From contig VYZI01000050.1 in assembly GCA_013397695.1 (NCBI GenBank), forward strand, positions 1,046,743-1,110,742: 64,000 nucleotides of DNA, given 5' to 3'. A model generated the notes under the pieces. It was not told the origin of the DNA and searched no databases. It saw nothing but the letters and a program-made list of their open reading frames with translations. The position numbers and the translations under genes are program-made. Each line of letters begins with the position of its first letter. The first letter of the stretch is position 1. The stretch is from Centropus unirufus (Eukaryota; Chordata; Aves; Cuculiformes; Centropidae). Positions 11,882 to 23,390 of this stretch are shown here, piece by piece.

Positions 11882-12786
11882 CAGAATGACATGGACTAAT
11901 AAAACACTCCTATAAAGAATCAATAATTTATCCAAGTTCACTCTCTTCCGGTGAGTTTAAATTTTCCCTGTGTATGTAAATAGGTGTATGTCTAGAACTG
12001 CTGGGATTGTTCTGGCTTGCAGGATTCAAAATAAACAGCATTACTATGTTGGCTAGGTCCAGATTAAATGTGCACTTATATACTCTCTAAAATGTTTATA
12101 ACTTTGCATGGATTTCAGTCTTGTCTTTTAATACACTGATGTCTTTCTCACACCCTCAGGCAATATTTGACTGCTTCTCTATCTGAAAAAAAAATCTTAC
12201 AAGTATAAATCCACATTTACAACAAAGTGGATTCGTGTATTTAAAATATTTTTATTGAAGTAAACGTTAATAGAAGGAGCACTAGGATTTAGGAAAAAAA
12301 ATCTGATGTGTTAATTCCCAGTTCTCACACAAACACTTTCTGCCACACTAATCAAATCACTTAGCTTTTGTGTGCCTCACTTTGCCCTTCATGATATGGA
12401 GATAACAACATCACTGTACCCTCCTAAGGACAAATTGTGTGTTTGGATAATATACACATTAAATTATTATAGTAATTATGGTAATAAAGCTCAATTATTA
12501 AGATAATTAAGTTGTAACCTCAGGCAGAGATAATACATATCTTAATATGGTTTGTGTTATACAACTTAATTCAGTCAAAATAATGTATTTTTTGAACACT
12601 GAAGTTATACCTGAGCAATTTAATTAGAACTTTTACAAAAGGAGAGAAAACATTTTTAAGAGTTTTGCCCCACCAGAAGAAGATACCAAAACTAAATTTA
12701 CTGTTTTAACAGTAGGGAGGACTCTGTCGAAGCAATTGAAGGTTTAATATGAAACAATTCAAAGTAGTTCGCTGATTATGTTTTCT

Positions 12787-12825
12787 TTATCTTCTTGATA
12801 TCTGCNTTATCTTCTTGATATCTGC
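12787..12825. repeat. 19-bp duplication flanking a single N
   Basis: The 19 bases 'ttatcttcttgatatctgc' occur at 12787-12805 and again at 12807-12825, with one ambiguous base N at 12806 between them. This is the expected look of a contig join or gap closure where overlapping ends were not merged. It is more likely an assembly artefact than a real tandem repeat. Confidence 0.85.
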
Positions 12826-15404
12826 GTTAACCAGAGAACAGCCACTCTGGGAGAAAAATAAGTCCTGGCTACAGATTTTTTTTTTGCATCATATTTTTTA
12901 CAAATATATTTCTTTCTCCAAATATCAAGAAAACTTTCACTTATTTTATATACTTGTGATCAGATAATTTTCTTGGGTTATGAATCACCTTCAAGGATAA
13001 CTATTTGCATCCAGATCTCACTGGGTGGCTGATCGCAAAATAATCACTTGGGGAAACCACTCTGAAACTGAGATGTATGAAGCACCAGTGATAGGTAAAT
13101 AACTTCAAAGAGAAACATGGTCTGCCATGGAGCTGGGATTAGGCACATGAGTGGCCACACTGGATTAGTTCAGAAAATAGTCTAGTCCTCTATATTGTTT
13201 ACCACAGTAACCAAAGCAGGCAATTAGTGAGAAATATCAGGACTAGACACCCATACATAGTACCTCCAGGATGCAAGAAAAAGGATTCTTCATATTTCTA
13301 TATAGCCAGAATATACATAGATAAAGGCATATACATTTAGATGCATATAAAATACAATAAATGCATGAAATATATAAATTATATAGCCATAGAAGTGGAT
13401 ATTTTTACAAACTTTCACAGAGTAGCTGTACATGATTAACAAGTTTTTTTCTGTTTAAATAAATTTTTCACAGCTGCACTGGTGAGAGGTCTGGGTTTAT
13501 CTGTAAGTTTTTACTTTTCTCCTTGATTTCTGTAAGAAAGAGGATATTTAGCTGGAGTTAATGAACCACGCACATATAGAAAAGTTTCAACTAAATAGAA
13601 GGATGGCCAGGAATTTTATCATTTTTCATGTATGGGTAGCTGCTTAGTAAATTTAAACAATTTCCCATCTCAGATACAGAATATTTTACATTTATTTGTT
13701 TTGGTGTACTGATGCTCTCCAGAGAAAACATATCTTTTTTAGACTTACAGTAGCAAGGTGATTGGTTAAATACAGATACATTTTGGAGAAGAATCTGAAT
13801 CCCTGCACTCTGCTGTGCTCAGACCAGCCAGCACACACTTCTAACCTGTCTTTGAAGCCTCTCTTCTTTCAGATTAATTGAATATTCTTCTTCAATAATA
13901 TGTCAGAATAACGGAATTCTCTTAGTGTCATACATCTCGCTCATCTTCTACCTGTCAGGCAACAAAGCAATTATTTCTGAATCTGTCAACTAAAAGTAAA
14001 GGAGGTAGAGAGTGTTAGGGAGAGGGCTATCTTAGATAAAGAAACGGCTGGTAAGCTTTGTGACTTCAGTTATTTGGTTTATGGACTGAGGGAGAGAATT
14101 AGTGGTGGTGGTTTGTGTGTTTTCACTTAACACAGGAATAAAAAAATGTTCCTGATAAAAATATGCTTTGAAATTATTTGGAGTCCTGCTCAAAATAATG
14201 TGAGCAGCTATACCAGCATGCTCTAGAGGTTGGATTCTTGGCCACTTGTTAATATGTCCTTGGAAATAGGATGAAATTTTGAGACTTTATAGATGGTCTC
14301 ATTTTATTTCCCTTCATTCTTAATCTTCACCTAGACTAACTGATTTTTCCCTCTAATGCCATTTATTTGCAGTTTTGGAAAAACACAACAAAAAAAAGCT
14401 AGGAAATCTCCATGTTTATTTCCAAAAATAGAGTTTGAAATATTTAAGTTATTTTGTGTGCAATACACTTTGCTTCATAAGAAGTAGAAACCCTATCATT
14501 TTAATAATTCCACAAAATATTTAGGCAAATGATGACAAGTATCCTGTTTCTCAAGTTCCAGTTTAACTATACAGGCTACATGCCTTGTTCATTTGAATCT
14601 TCAACAAGAAAATGTCATTATTTATTTTCTGATAATAATTTACTGAACTTAATAAAAATTAGAGGGAGTTCAAATGTTTTATTTTTGTATTAAATCATCT
14701 CAGTACTGTGTAAAACTGTAAGTAGCTCATTAATCTTGAACCACATCATAAAATAATATTTATAAAATTTGAATTTGTATATCCACATGTTCTTATCATT
14801 TCCTTTTTCCCTCTGTGTCTCAAAGAACTTTCTGATTATTTTAAATTAATACATTTTCGCTTTTCATTCATTTGAATGTTTTCCACTCCTCGCATACTAT
14901 CATCTTTTAGACTAAGTAAATATAGCATTTTACTTGTTCAATATCCTATACAGATTTTAATAAATGATTACACAGACTCATCCAAGAGAGCTGGCTGAAT
15001 AATTCATAATGAATCTTTCCTATTCTTCAATTTACATGAATAATTACTAGGCTATAGACCTTTCACAAATAGTCTGTTCTGAGTATTCACTATTTAAAAT
15101 CCCAAATCTAGGGTGATTTATTGATGCATAGGTTATATTCAGGATGTGGGATATCACATTTTGCTTCTGAAATTCTTATATTTAATTACAGAATAGGAGA
15201 GGTTTCAATAGAAAATGGTCTATCAGAAAAACTTGCATTTCAGGCACTAAAAGAACAGATTTGGTAGATGAAGAGAGCTCTGTGAGTTTAGAATGCTTGA
15301 TAAAACAGGTGAAGTGCGTAAAAAATGCCACAATAAAGTAAGTATTAAATGTTACAAGTAAAGTTGACATTGACTTGTGCAATAACCATGTGATACTGGG
15401 TCAA

Positions 15405-15767
15405 ATGCCCTCAGCAAGTATACAAATGACACAAATTGGAGTGGCTCATAAACCACAAGGTTTTGTGGCCACTCGGAGGGACCTTAGCAGGCTTGGAGAA
15501 ACAGGCGGAGAGAAAAGAATCTCATGAAATACAGCAAGAACATGTGCAGTCCTTCCCTTAGGGAAAAGCAACCCACCCAGGCACCATTAGATATTGGAGG
15601 CTGGCTAGCTGGAAAAAACCTTTTTCACAAAAGGACCTAGGGTCCCCATAGACACCAATTTGAACATGAGCCATAAATTTCCCATGTGGCAAAAAAGGAT
15701 AGCAGTATCTTGGGCTGTATTAGGAGCTGTGTGGCCACCAAAGGAAGTGATCCTTCTCCATTCAGCA
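15405..15767 (+). mobile_element. CR1 LINE, host copy, upstream part (ORF2 3' end)
   Basis: Plus-strand CR1 sequence from the C-terminal part of the reverse-transcriptase ORF: 'ccctcagcaagtatacaaat' (consensus for a sequence encoding 'SKFADD'-like residues), 'gagggaccttagcaggcttg', 'aaaaggacctagggtcccca', 'ccaatttgaacatgagcc', 'atcttgggctgtattagg' and 'gaagtgatccttctccattc'. Multiple stops and indels show it is dead. The match stops at 'ttcagca' (15761-15767), exactly where an opposite-strand CR1 3' end begins, and continues at about 16432. Confidence 0.85.
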
Positions 15768-16431
15768 GAATCATAGAAGCATAGAAACACAAGGTTGAAA
15801 ATACTTTTGAGATCATCAAGCCCAACTATATCTGTCCACTATACACCCTATCCTTGAGAAATTCATCTACCCATCATCTACCACTCAGCCACTTCTCTGG
15901 AAAACCTGTTCCAGTGTTTGATAACCCTTTCCATGGAGAATTTTTTCCTAATGTCTAATATGAACCTCCCCTGGTGCAACTTATGGCCATACCCCCTTGT
16001 CCTCTCACTTGGGCAAAGAGACCAGCACCCACTGCTCTACAACCACTTTTCAGGTACCTCTAGACAGTGATAAGGTCTCCCCTCAGCCTCCTGTTCTCTG
16101 TGTTAAACAACCCCAGCCCCAGTTTCCTCCGTTGCTCCTCATAATACTTGTTCTCCAGTCCCTTCGTCAGCTCCATCACTCTGTTCTGGACATTCTCCAG
16201 GCACTCAATGTCTTTTTTGTAATGAGGGGCCCAAAAATGAACAAAGTATTCAACGTTTAGCCTCAAAAATGCATGGTTGTTGTGTCCCAAGTGCAGGACT
16301 TGGCCTTGTTAACCCTCATCTCATTGATCTCAGCTCATCAGACCAGCCTGTTCAGATCCCCTTTGTAGAGCCTCCCTACCCTCAAGTGGATTGACACTTC
16401 TTCCCAGTTTAGTGTCATCTGCAAACTTACT
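15768..16431 (-). mobile_element. CR1 LINE nested within another CR1
   Basis: The antisense CR1 begins with its 3' terminal repeats (gaatcatagaagcatagaa), then runs through the whole 3' UTR in reverse ('gttccagtgtttgataaccc', 'gataaggtctcccctcagcc', 'aaacaaccccagccccagtt', 'actcaatgtctttttt', 'gcaggacttggccttgttaa') to 'gtcatctgcaaacttacta'. It therefore has a complete 3' end and is 5'-truncated, as normal for CR1. It splits a plus-strand CR1 and so inserted after it. At its truncated 5' end the bases 'taagg' (16431-16435) fit both elements, a short microhomology at the junction. Confidence 0.9.
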
Positions 16432-17036
16432 AAGGCCACACCTGAAGTATTTTGTCCAGTTTGGAGCTCCTCAGTATAAAAGATAAATGGATATACTGGA
16501 GAGAATCTAGCAAAAAGAGAATAGAGCAAAAAGATGATTAATAAACTTGAATAAGAAATTGCAAAGCCTCAAACAGCACACATATGCCACTTCTAAAAAT
16601 ATTTCTCAGCAAAAACAAGAATTGGTGTACTCCTCCTACGCAAAAAGGCTGAGACACCTGGGACTGTTCTGCCCAGAGAAGGTTCAGGAAGACCTCATCA
16701 ATGTATATAAATACCTAAACAGGATGGTGTACAGAAGATGGAGCCAAGACCTTTGCAGTAATGCCAGTGATAGGATAAGAGGCAATGGGCCCAAACTGAA
16801 ATACAGAAGGTATGTCTGAACAGCAGGCAACACCTTTTTTTACTTTGCAGATAAGCGAGCACTGGTGCAGGTTTCCTGGAGAAGCTGTGGAGTATATACA
16901 TCCTTGCAGATATTAAAAAACAACCAGTTCAAGGTCCTGAGCAACCTAGTCTAGATGTCCCTCTTTTATCAGAGGAGTTGGAGAAGATGATCTCCAGAAA
17001 TCCATTCCAACCTCAACCTTCCTGTGATATTTTGAT
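16432..17036 (+). mobile_element. CR1 LINE, host copy, downstream part with 3' end
   Basis: The plus-strand CR1 resumes with 'aaggccacacctgaagtatt' and 'ttggagctcctcagtata', then 'aaaaggctgagacacctggg', 'gacctcatcaatgtatataa', 'cagtgataggataagaggca', 'gttcaaggtcctgagcaacc' and 'gatgatctccagaaatccat'. It ends with 'cctgtgatattttgatattg', a decayed form of the terminal TCTGTGAT-type repeats. Together with 15405-15767 it makes a 5'-truncated CR1 of roughly 970 bases. Open frames across it are chance readings of UTR sequence. Confidence 0.9.
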
Positions 17037-19812
17037 ATTGCTAGCTTGCTGGTAGATTTAATAGCAGCCACCGCTAAAATTTACAAGTAGCAGTGTTTCT
17101 TGTTGAGGTCTACCAGGATTAGCCTTATGTTTTTCAATATTTTACCAATGATCCAAAGTGAAAACATAAACACAATATTGATGAAATTTACAGAGGAAAA
17201 GATTGGCAGAAAATAAAAATTAGTCAAGAGGGCAATTATTCATAGAAATATGGAATACTTAGTAAATTTGGCATATTTACACAGCTGAAGAAAGGAAAAA
17301 ATGAACCTAATGATTATGAAAATATCTAGGAACTGCTAAAAAACATTCAGTGATGTTATCCATCATGATTGTGATAGAAAATAGCTAGTTCGCAGTTGAA
17401 AATAAAAAACAACAAACTAACAACCTTACAGTGATTAAGAATTGAAAATAATTTCATTTGTACTTTCAGCATGTGGCAACTGATCTTTCTCTTGATACTA
17501 AAACAAATGAATGAAATACATAAGGGAGTATACTTGTAGGAGGCTCATTTCAGGATCGAGTGTTATTGTCTGTCTTTTTAATTTATATTATTATTTGAAA
17601 AAAAAATCCCTCATAATGCAAAATGCTTCCCAAAGCAGTAATAAGTTTGGGAAAGTCTAATTCCTATATTGGAATGTTCTCTTTTGGAAAGATTTGTAGC
17701 AAAAGCCACACCTCAAACAGAACAGAAAAGTGCTGCAACCCCACAGCACAAGCTATGACTGGGTTTTAACACAATGACCTAGTGACTAGGGCATTCATTC
17801 AAAGTCCATGACAAAATTCTTTTGATTTTGTTCAAAGATCTGTCAAGATATCCAGTGAGAATATACTACTATTCTATAATATGCTGTGGGAAAGGGTGCT
17901 GCCAGTGTCTCCCAGGGACTCTGCTCTACTTTTAGTAAATATTTAAAAGGTATTGTAGTCGAGTTTGGAAGCTACATATAGACCTAGACAACTAAACTAC
18001 AGACCTAAGCTTTTGCTTGATATTTTAAAGAACAGTTAAATATTTAATGTACAAAAGAACATTTGCAACAGCAGAGATTAAGATTTGTCTTAAAATGCAT
18101 GGTATTGGGAATGTACGTTGGCTGTGTCAGAAAAAAATGAAATCTCCTCCCTCTTCCTTAGTCTGAGAGATTAACAAAAAAAGAATAAATCCATAAAGGT
18201 GGATTCTAAATCTTGCTTAAGTTTTCTGACTGCTGTCATACTGTACTGTGTAAGAAACACCTCAACTATCTATTGTTGTTTCTAAATTGACATTTTCATT
18301 ACCTTTAATTAAATATCTACTGGAACATTTATTAATTCAAGAACATAGTTAAATCTCTGTATTTTATTATCCACAAGTGTTTTCTATTACTTATACAGCT
18401 ACTTAATTGTCAAAACACAGAAAAAGTTATTTGGGCATGACTGAACCTGAATTTATCCTTGATTTTGTCCACAATGCAAATAAACATATAGTGGCATGAT
18501 TCTGATCAGGAAAAACAGTCAAAAAATTAGGACATGCTGGAAGGAGTTGATATTTCTTATTTTAAATACGTTCCCCCAAAAAAGTATTTTTATATTATTC
18601 GATGTTCTGTATAATTTATTATATTTTTCAGTTTAATCACACATGCTTACCAGTTTATTTCATATCTCACTGCTTGTAAGCTGGTCGGAAAAACTTTGAA
18701 TTCTACTGGAATTTTTAAAATTAGGTAACTTTTATTATAGAACAGTCAACATATATTTATGCTCATGTGAGAATCCTCTGTTTGTGTACATTATGTTTAT
18801 CACATGAAGACAAATAAGCTCACTCTGTGTATGATGCCAATTTATATGTTGCCAGTATAACAGCACTAAATTATGTTTTACTCAGGCAGATTCAAAGAGA
18901 CTAGAAGCTTGCCTTCACAGCCCGTGAAAAAGACCCATCTGTACTAAAAGTCCAGAAGCAACTCTTCCCAATGACAATGACATACAAATTTAATCATCAT
19001 CCCAGATCTTTTTTTTTTTTAAATCATCTAAAATCTGAAATCAGTGAAGCATCTCCTAGAGGACATCTAAGAATTCATTTTAATAGCCATTAGTGTAGCA
19101 GCAGTATTACTGGATATCTATTGGTAGCCGGCTCTATGAAATGCCGTGCTTTTGCAATAAGACATTTTACATTTTAACCCCTCCAGATTTTTAATCGTGA
19201 GCCCCCTGCTGGTAAATTACTTAAACCGATTATAGTGAGCACTTGAATAAGAGAACTTCATAAATAGAAAGTAATGCTATTGATCTTGCTATGAACTGTT
19301 TCATTAGAAATGTCTAGAAATTACCATTCCCCTGAAAATACTCTACATAGAGAATTGCTCAATTAGTTTTAATGGGAAGACAAACTCAGTCATTTGTTTT
19401 AAAATCTGAAAAAAACTCTAAATTGAGTCTCCAGCTTTGATTTTTATTTATTTTTGTGTTGCAGAACAAGATCTCAGCATTAAAGTAAACAAGACATATC
19501 AAAAACAGCTTTATGAAAATGGAACTTCTACATATTATTCAAATTAATCCACAGAGAGAACTTATTTCTCTCCATATGAACATGAAAATTACAGACAAAT
19601 TCTTCTGTGGTTTTTATCTTGTATGGCTGCCACAGAAAAACAAAATAGTATTATAGATTTATTTTAATGTAAATGTATTGTCACTTTCTATTTTTTCATT
19701 ACTATAAAGCTGAATATAATGAAGAAGACTAATTTTATCTTTTGCCATGGGAAGCTCACAGTATGACTCCTTTCTCTTTCTATTTTCCCTTGCTTTTAGA
19801 AAGGAACTATGG
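17037..19812. other. Gene-free A+T-rich DNA
   Basis: No repeat family was recognised. A run of twelve T lies at 19009-19020. A polypyrimidine tract and CAG at about 19437-19464 look like a splice acceptor and are discussed as a weak exon candidate. No open frame of 60 codons or more occurs in the whole block. Confidence 0.5.
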
Positions 19813-20098
19813 TATCACAGAATCATTTAGGTTCAAAAACATCTTTAAGAACATTGAATTTAGCCCTTAATCTAATACAAGTCCCCCACTAAACCGTGTC
19901 CCTAACTGCCACACCTACGCTACATGTATTTTAAATACTTCCAAGCATGATGACTCAACCACTTCCCTGGGCAGGTGGTTCCAATACTTGGAACCCCTTT
20001 CAGTGAAGAAGTTTTTCCTATTATATAATCTAAACCCCTGGCACAACATGACACCATTTCATCTTGTCCTGCTGCTTGTTATTGGGAGAAGAAACCAA
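19813..20098 (-). mobile_element. CR1 LINE 3' end, strongly diverged
   Basis: Antisense CR1 starting at its 3' terminus (atcacagaatcatttaggtt), then 'aaaacatctttaagaacatt', 'ccacttccctgggcaggtgg', 'ggaacccctttcagtgaaga', 'agtttttcctattatataat', 'cacaacatgacaccatttca' and 'cttgtcctgctgcttgttat'. It is heavily mutated but collinear with the family's last 280 or so bases. It is 5'-truncated in the usual way. Confidence 0.87.
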
Positions 20099-20734
20099 GA
20101 TTCCTAGATCAACACAGTGCATTTGAAAATCATATTTCATATATTTACTTCTATTTGTGTATTTGGAAATATTTTATCAAGGAGACTTCACACACACTTT
20201 GAAATCTCCAAGGGTTTTAAAATGTGGACATCCTGAGCTTTTCTAGGACCTGTTCTCACCCTCTGAAACCAAGCAGGCATTCCAAGAACTGTATCAGAGG
20301 TGGGTGGGATATTAAAACTCAAGCAAAATAAGTAGTTTCACAGGATGTGTTTTCCTCTTTGTGTCAAGCATTCAACAGGAACTCCCTGGAAAGCCAGTGT
20401 TCCTAATACCCTGGTCTGCTTGACCTGCTTTAGACAGCACCTCTTGCAGATGGAGAATTTTGAGTGTTTAGCAATACATACAGAAAAGGTATTTATCTAG
20501 ATCTTTTCAAAATATCTAGCTGAAACATCAGAGAATAATTCTAAGCATTTCATGTTGTATTTATTCAGTACTTTATGTGAATAACCACTTAATTATTTTT
20601 TATATATATATACATGATTATCTCATTTTAGGGTAATCTGAAGTTTACCAATCTACATAAGTAAAGTATAGTTATTTGTTAAGCATGGGGCTCTACATAA
20701 ATAGGAAACATGAAAACGTTCTGCTAGAAGCTCT
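20099..20734. other. Gene-free A+T-rich spacer between CR1 copies
   Basis: A short TA run (tatatatatata) lies at about 20600-20611. Nothing else was recognised. Confidence 0.45.
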
Positions 20735-21650
20735 ACCAAAGCTCATGGAGGACAGGGAGGTGATTCAAGACAGGCAGCATGGCTTCACAAAGGGTACATC
20801 CTGCCTGAACAACGTAGTGGCCTTCAGTGGTGGAGTGACCACATCATAGATATGGGAAAAGCAATGAATACCCTCTATCCGGACTTCTGTAAAGTCTTTA
20901 ACATTTTCTCCCAATACATCCTTCTCTCTAAATTCGAGAGATATGAATTTGATGGATGGGCTGTAGAAGGGGGCTTGTGTGAACCCCATGAGGTTCAAGA
21001 AGGCAATATGCAAGTTTCTACACCTGGGTCAATCTACAGTTTCAGTACAGGCTGGGAAAATTATGTGAGTGAGAGCAGCCTTTCAAAGAAGGACTTTTGG
21101 GTGATGGTTGATGAGAAGCTTGATGTCAATTAGAAATGTGTGCTCGCAGCCCAGAAAGCCAACCGTATCCTGGGCAGCATCAAAAGAACCATCACCAGTA
21201 GATCAATGGAGGTGATCCTCCCCATCTACTCTGCTCTCCTGAGGCCTCACCTGGATTATTGTGTCCAGTTGTGGAATCCCCAACATAAGAAGGATATGGA
21301 ACTGTTGGAACTGGTCCAGAGGAGACTGGTTCCTTCAAAGATGATCGGAGGGCTGACACACCTCTGCTAAAAGGGCAGGCTGAGAGAGTTGGGACTGTTC
21401 AGCCTAAAGAAGAGAAGGCTCAGGGAGACTTTACTATGGCCTTCCAGTACCTGAAAGGGGCCTATGAGAGAGAGACCTGGAGAGGCACTTTTTAAAAAGG
21501 CATGTAGTGATAGGATGATGGGGAATACCTTTAAATTAGAAGAGGGAAGATGTAGATTAGCTGTTAGGAAGGAATTCGTCACAGTGAGCGTGGTGAGGCA
21601 ATGTAACAGGCTTCCCGGGGAAGCTGTGGATGACCAACCTGACTGGCATT
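20735..21650 (+). mobile_element. CR1 LINE, reverse-transcriptase and 3' UTR, internally deleted
   Basis: The plus strand encodes decayed CR1 ORF2. Near 20783 it reads QHGFTKG followed by an SCL-type motif, a conserved part of the reverse transcriptase, then wording for the catalytic-domain start up to 'atttgatggatgggctgt'. At about 20965-20972 it jumps to 'cttgtgtgaaccccatgagg', skipping what I judge to be roughly 200-300 bases of consensus. Downstream it reads AAQKANRILG and LRPHLDYCVQLWNP (21140-21290), then 3' UTR phrases 'agagagttgggactgttcag', 'gccttccagtacctgaaagg' and 'aaaggcatgtagtgatagg'. The end near 21650 lacks the terminal repeats. Stops and the deletion make it non-functional. 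Confidence 0.9.
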
Positions 21651-22224
21651 TAGAAACAGATGAAAGAAGATTGCTACTTTACATCTTCATTCAACGATCT
21701 GCAGAATGTACACTACATGAGTAAGACAAAACCTGCCTTTTTTCACTAATTTCATGGCTGATGTTGCAACTGAGAAGAGTAAACCCTCTGCACAGGAATA
21801 GGTCTTGCATTGTTTAGCAATACTAAGCTGAAAATACTGAATGCACAAATTTCTTTATTGATGGTTTTAAGTCACTAGCACAGAGAAAAAATATCAGAAA
21901 AGTTAAAGTTAATTTATAGACCAGAATGTTTACATTTATCCCTCTAGGGGCATGTGTGAATTGAATGCATGAAAATAAAATAATAAATGGGAAATGACAA
22001 AAGTATATAATAGTACTAGGGAGAAATACGTCTATTTCAGTGATGAAAGCTCATAAAATCATTGCTCTCCCTCAAGAAAAAGCAGTCACTGGAGTGTCAA
22101 GGCTTAAAATACATTAGAAAGAATATGAAGCCATCTTCGTCCTAATGGTGAATTCTCAGAAGACCATAAAAAGACAGCTGAAAGATCAACAACGCAATGT
22201 AGATTCATAAAATTAGCGGATTAT
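21651..22224. other. Spacer between oppositely oriented CR1 copies
   Basis: No clear repeat or gene. The first 50 bases may be decayed CR1 3' UTR belonging to the copy on the left, but the match is too weak to extend it. Confidence 0.4.
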
Positions 22225-23390
22225 ACCCATCCAAGCAGGAGAATACTGTGGGAAATGGTGTCAAAGACTTTAGTAAAACCTAGGGAGACAACATCCACAA
22301 CTTTACCCTCATCCACTAAGTGGATCACCTTGCTATACAAGATCAGGTTAGCTAAGCAGGACCTGTCTTTCTGAAACCCAAGCGGACTCGGCGTGATCCA
22401 CTGGTTGCCCTGTATGTGCTACATGGTGGCACTGAAGATGATCTGCTCCATAAGCTTCCCCGGTACTGAGGTCAAGCTGACAAGCCTGTAGTCGCCCAGG
22501 CCCTTCTGGCCCTTCTTGTATATGAGTGTCACATTTGCTGAATTCCAGTCAAGGGGACCTCCCCAGTTAACCAGAACTGCTGATAAATGACGGAAAGTGG
22601 CTTGGTGAACAGTTCTGCCAGCTCCCTCAGTACCACTCTGTGGATCCTACCCAGCTCCACATACTCATGCATGTCTAAGTGGCGTAGCAGGTCACTATTC
22701 ACTTCACCTTGGACTATGGAGTCTTCATTCTGTTCCCTGTCTTTGACTTCCCATTTGCAGGCTGAGTACCTGGAGGACAACAGGTTTTATTATTAAAGCT
22801 CAAGGCAAAGAAAGAATTAGGTATCTCGGCTCCCAAGCTTCTTGTTCTTTCTTTCAAAGGTCATATACTCTCCTGTTTTTCCCCTGAATTCCAGCTAAGG
22901 CTGTCTGCTCAGCTAGGACAGACTTCTTACCCACCAGCTCATCTTTTGGGACATAGAGACAGCCTGCTGCAGCAAGTTTTCTTGAATAATGTTAAACCTT
23001 TGTGGACCACTTTGCTCCTCAGTACTACCTCCCAAGCAACTCTGTCAAAAAGTATCCTAGTCAGGCTGATGCCCACCCTCCGGAAGCCGAAAGTAACAAC
23101 TCTACTCACTCCTATCCTTGTTTCTCCATGAATAGTTTAATGATTGCTATGCCCAAGGCGGCCTCCAAACATCACATCACCTACAAGCCCTTCTCCGTTC
23201 ATGAACCAACAGTGATGCACCTTCCCTAATTGTCTCACTCACAAGCTGTGTCAGGACATTATCTTCCACACACTCCAGAAACCTCCTGGTCTTCTCTGCA
23301 GTACAGTATTTCCAGCCAACATCTGGTGAGTTGAAATTCCCCTAAAGAACCAGGAATAGTGATTGTGAAACTTCTGCCAGATGTTTTAGC
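22225..23390 (-). mobile_element. CR1 LINE, ORF2 endonuclease and 5' reverse-transcriptase part
   Basis: Antisense CR1 ORF2. Reading the minus strand from 23390 towards 22225 gives first the end of the endonuclease domain (plus-strand phrases 'ccaacatctggtgagttgaa', 'cttccacacactccagaaac', 'gctatgcccaaggcggcctc', 'catcacatcacctacaagcc'). Then follow the linker and the reverse-transcriptase start, where 22529-22780 keeps an 83-codon open frame with ELAELFTKPLSVIYQQFW. It ends near 'ggtgtcaaagac', the AFDTV region. At about 22835 ('tatctcggctcccaag') the sequence skips to 'ctttcaaaggtcatatactc', so part of the linker is deleted. The element has no 3' UTR, so its 3' side was lost after insertion. 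Confidence 0.9.

Larger units (their letters stand above)
11188..15404. other. Gene-free A+T-rich DNA with a hairpin and one N
   Basis: The longest frame is 116 codons on the minus strand (11468-11818). It has no recognised domain and no homology I can name. The block also contains the perfect hairpin at 11855-11881 and the single N at 12806. From 12000 to 15400 the sequence is very A+T-rich with no recognised element. Confidence 0.5.

Noticed and set aside
16547..16819. 90-codon plus-strand open frame
   Set aside because: It reads CR1 3' UTR sequence of the host copy and has no coding meaning.
20735..23390. A single CR1 with a 5' inversion (twin priming)
   Set aside because: In a 5' inversion the inverted 5' segment lies upstream of the 3' segment and the two do not share sequence. 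Here the inverted piece is downstream, and both pieces contain the same early reverse-transcriptase segment, so two separate insertions fit better.
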